Below are positions 63,506 through 64,000 of a DNA stretch of 64,000 bases, piece by piece. Below the pieces are notes generated by a model. That model did no database searches. It was not told the DNA's origin and saw only the letters and a program-made list of their open reading frames with translations. Both the position numbers and the translations under genes were made by a program. Source of the DNA: an uncultured Clostridia bacterium (GTDB lineage Bacteria; Bacillota; Clostridia; Oscillospirales; Acutalibacteraceae); NCBI GenBank assembly GCA_947631945.1, contig CANRNI010000013.1, positions 1-64,000 on the forward strand, written 5' to 3'. Position 1 is the stretch's first letter. Each line of letters opens with the position of its first letter.

Positions 63506-64000
63506 ATGAAGAGAAAAGCGCCGTTAATACTAACGTTTATTTTATTATTATCCGCCGTATTTAATTTTAACGCGTTCGGTGATTACAGAGAGCCTGTAGA
63601 CGGTATGCCGTTAAAGCCCGGACTTAACCCTGTTATAATGATTAAAGATGAAAATACGTTAGTGTACGCCGTATATGCCCGTGATATGTCGGGACTTGAA
63701 AACGGCGACCTTACGGTTTCTTTTGACGCGTCAAAGCTTCGTATGGTTTCATTTGACAAAACGGGAAATTACGATATGATATACTGTAATGAGAAAAACG
63801 GAAATTTGTATATTTCGTTTGTTTATAATGACAGCAACAAGCTTGACGCCGTAAAGCTTTTTGTCATCACGTTTGAAAAGACAGACGGAGCCGATTATCC
63901 CAAGCTTACCGCAGAAAATATCGCGGGTACGTTTATAAGGAGCGTTGCTCAGGATTATATAACCGAATATAAAGACGATAACAGCCAAGGCGGCGTAATT
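63506..64000 (+). CDS. Secreted protein with cohesin-like domain (partial)
   Basis: Open to the window end (165 codons), hence missing from the ORF track. RBS-like GGTGATG precedes the ATG. Residues 1-25 are a signal peptide (MKRKAPLILTFILLLSAVF). The following region, GLENGDLTVSFDASKLRMVS, LYISFVYNDSNKLDAVKLF and VITFEK, has the strand order of cohesin and related beta-sandwich domains. The C-terminus is outside the window. Could be a scaffoldin or a surface protein; a dockerin protein lies at 9827 in the same window. Confidence 0.6.
   Translation, partial: MKRKAPLILTFILLLSAVFNFNAFGDYREPVDGMPLKPGLNPVIMIKDENTLVYAVYARDMSGLENGDLTVSFDASKLRMVSFDKTGNYDMIYCNEKNGNLYISFVYNDSNKLDAVKLFVITFEKTDGADYPKLTAENIAGTFIRSVAQDYITEYKDDNSQGGVI

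Overview
This 64 kb window looks like chromosome of a gut-type clostridium, most likely a Ruminococcaceae/Oscillospirales relative. The signs are a Prp-cleaved L27 (rplU-prp-rpmA), a str operon behind rpoBC, dockerin and cohesin-like secreted proteins, ferredoxin-dependent 2-oxoacid metabolism, strong AGGAGG ribosome binding sites, and sigma-70 type promoters with 16-18 bp spacers. Naming the genus would be a guess.

Layout. 1-1000: end of a tyrosine integrase beside an intact tRNA-Ser(CGA), followed by a stack of tRNA-Ser 5'-half fragments; this looks like the edge of an integrated element. 1.0-15.6 kb: dusB, a secreted GH18 protein, rhaA, an HD hydrolase, a frameshifted GPH sugar transporter, a HAD phosphatase, rplU-prp-rpmA, an N-terminal dockerin protein, an alpha/beta hydrolase, an ABC exporter pair, a metal-dependent cyclase, luxS and a TM2 protein. 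15.8-30.3 kb: core information block guaB, rpoB-rpoC, rpsL-rpsG-fusA, tuf. 30.4-39.8 kb: nadA-mnmA, a radical SAM protein plus Fe-S aldo/keto reductase, an AIM24 protein, a membrane protein with an HEYGH motif, an intact GPH transporter, and a VOC-GNAT pair.

39.8-54.1 kb is the most unusual metabolic region. A class III aminotransferase and a split transketolase are bracketed by two proteins that each appear to hold two SCP2-like (hydrophobic ligand binding) domains. A secreted esterase follows, then an AMP-forming acyl-CoA ligase divergent from a LuxR-type regulator that heads a run of a small beta protein, ferredoxin/KorD, KorA, KorB, KorC and a 71-aa helical protein, and finally a PanE-type reductase. 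A carboxylate or lipid-like substrate pathway is a reasonable inference; the substrate cannot be read from sequence.

54.4-64 kb: typA/bipA, a membrane-anchored C39-like peptidase, a 35-codon mini-gene with its own consensus promoter and terminator, a 1095-aa secreted repeat protein, an endoglycoceramidase-like GH5 enzyme and the start of a cohesin-like secreted protein.

The window is threaded by non-coding repeats. The main one is a foldback element of about 179 bp (TIR AAGGCAATACCGCA, apparent TA target duplication, two subfamilies, 8 full copies and about 8 remnants). Several copies sit exactly at promoter start points or supply the stop codon of a neighbouring gene. A second family of about 110 bp follows terminator hairpins, and a third AATTGACAATGTAC repeat lies in gene gaps. 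The foldback family and the SCP2/transketolase/aminotransferase cluster are the best candidates for something not well described.
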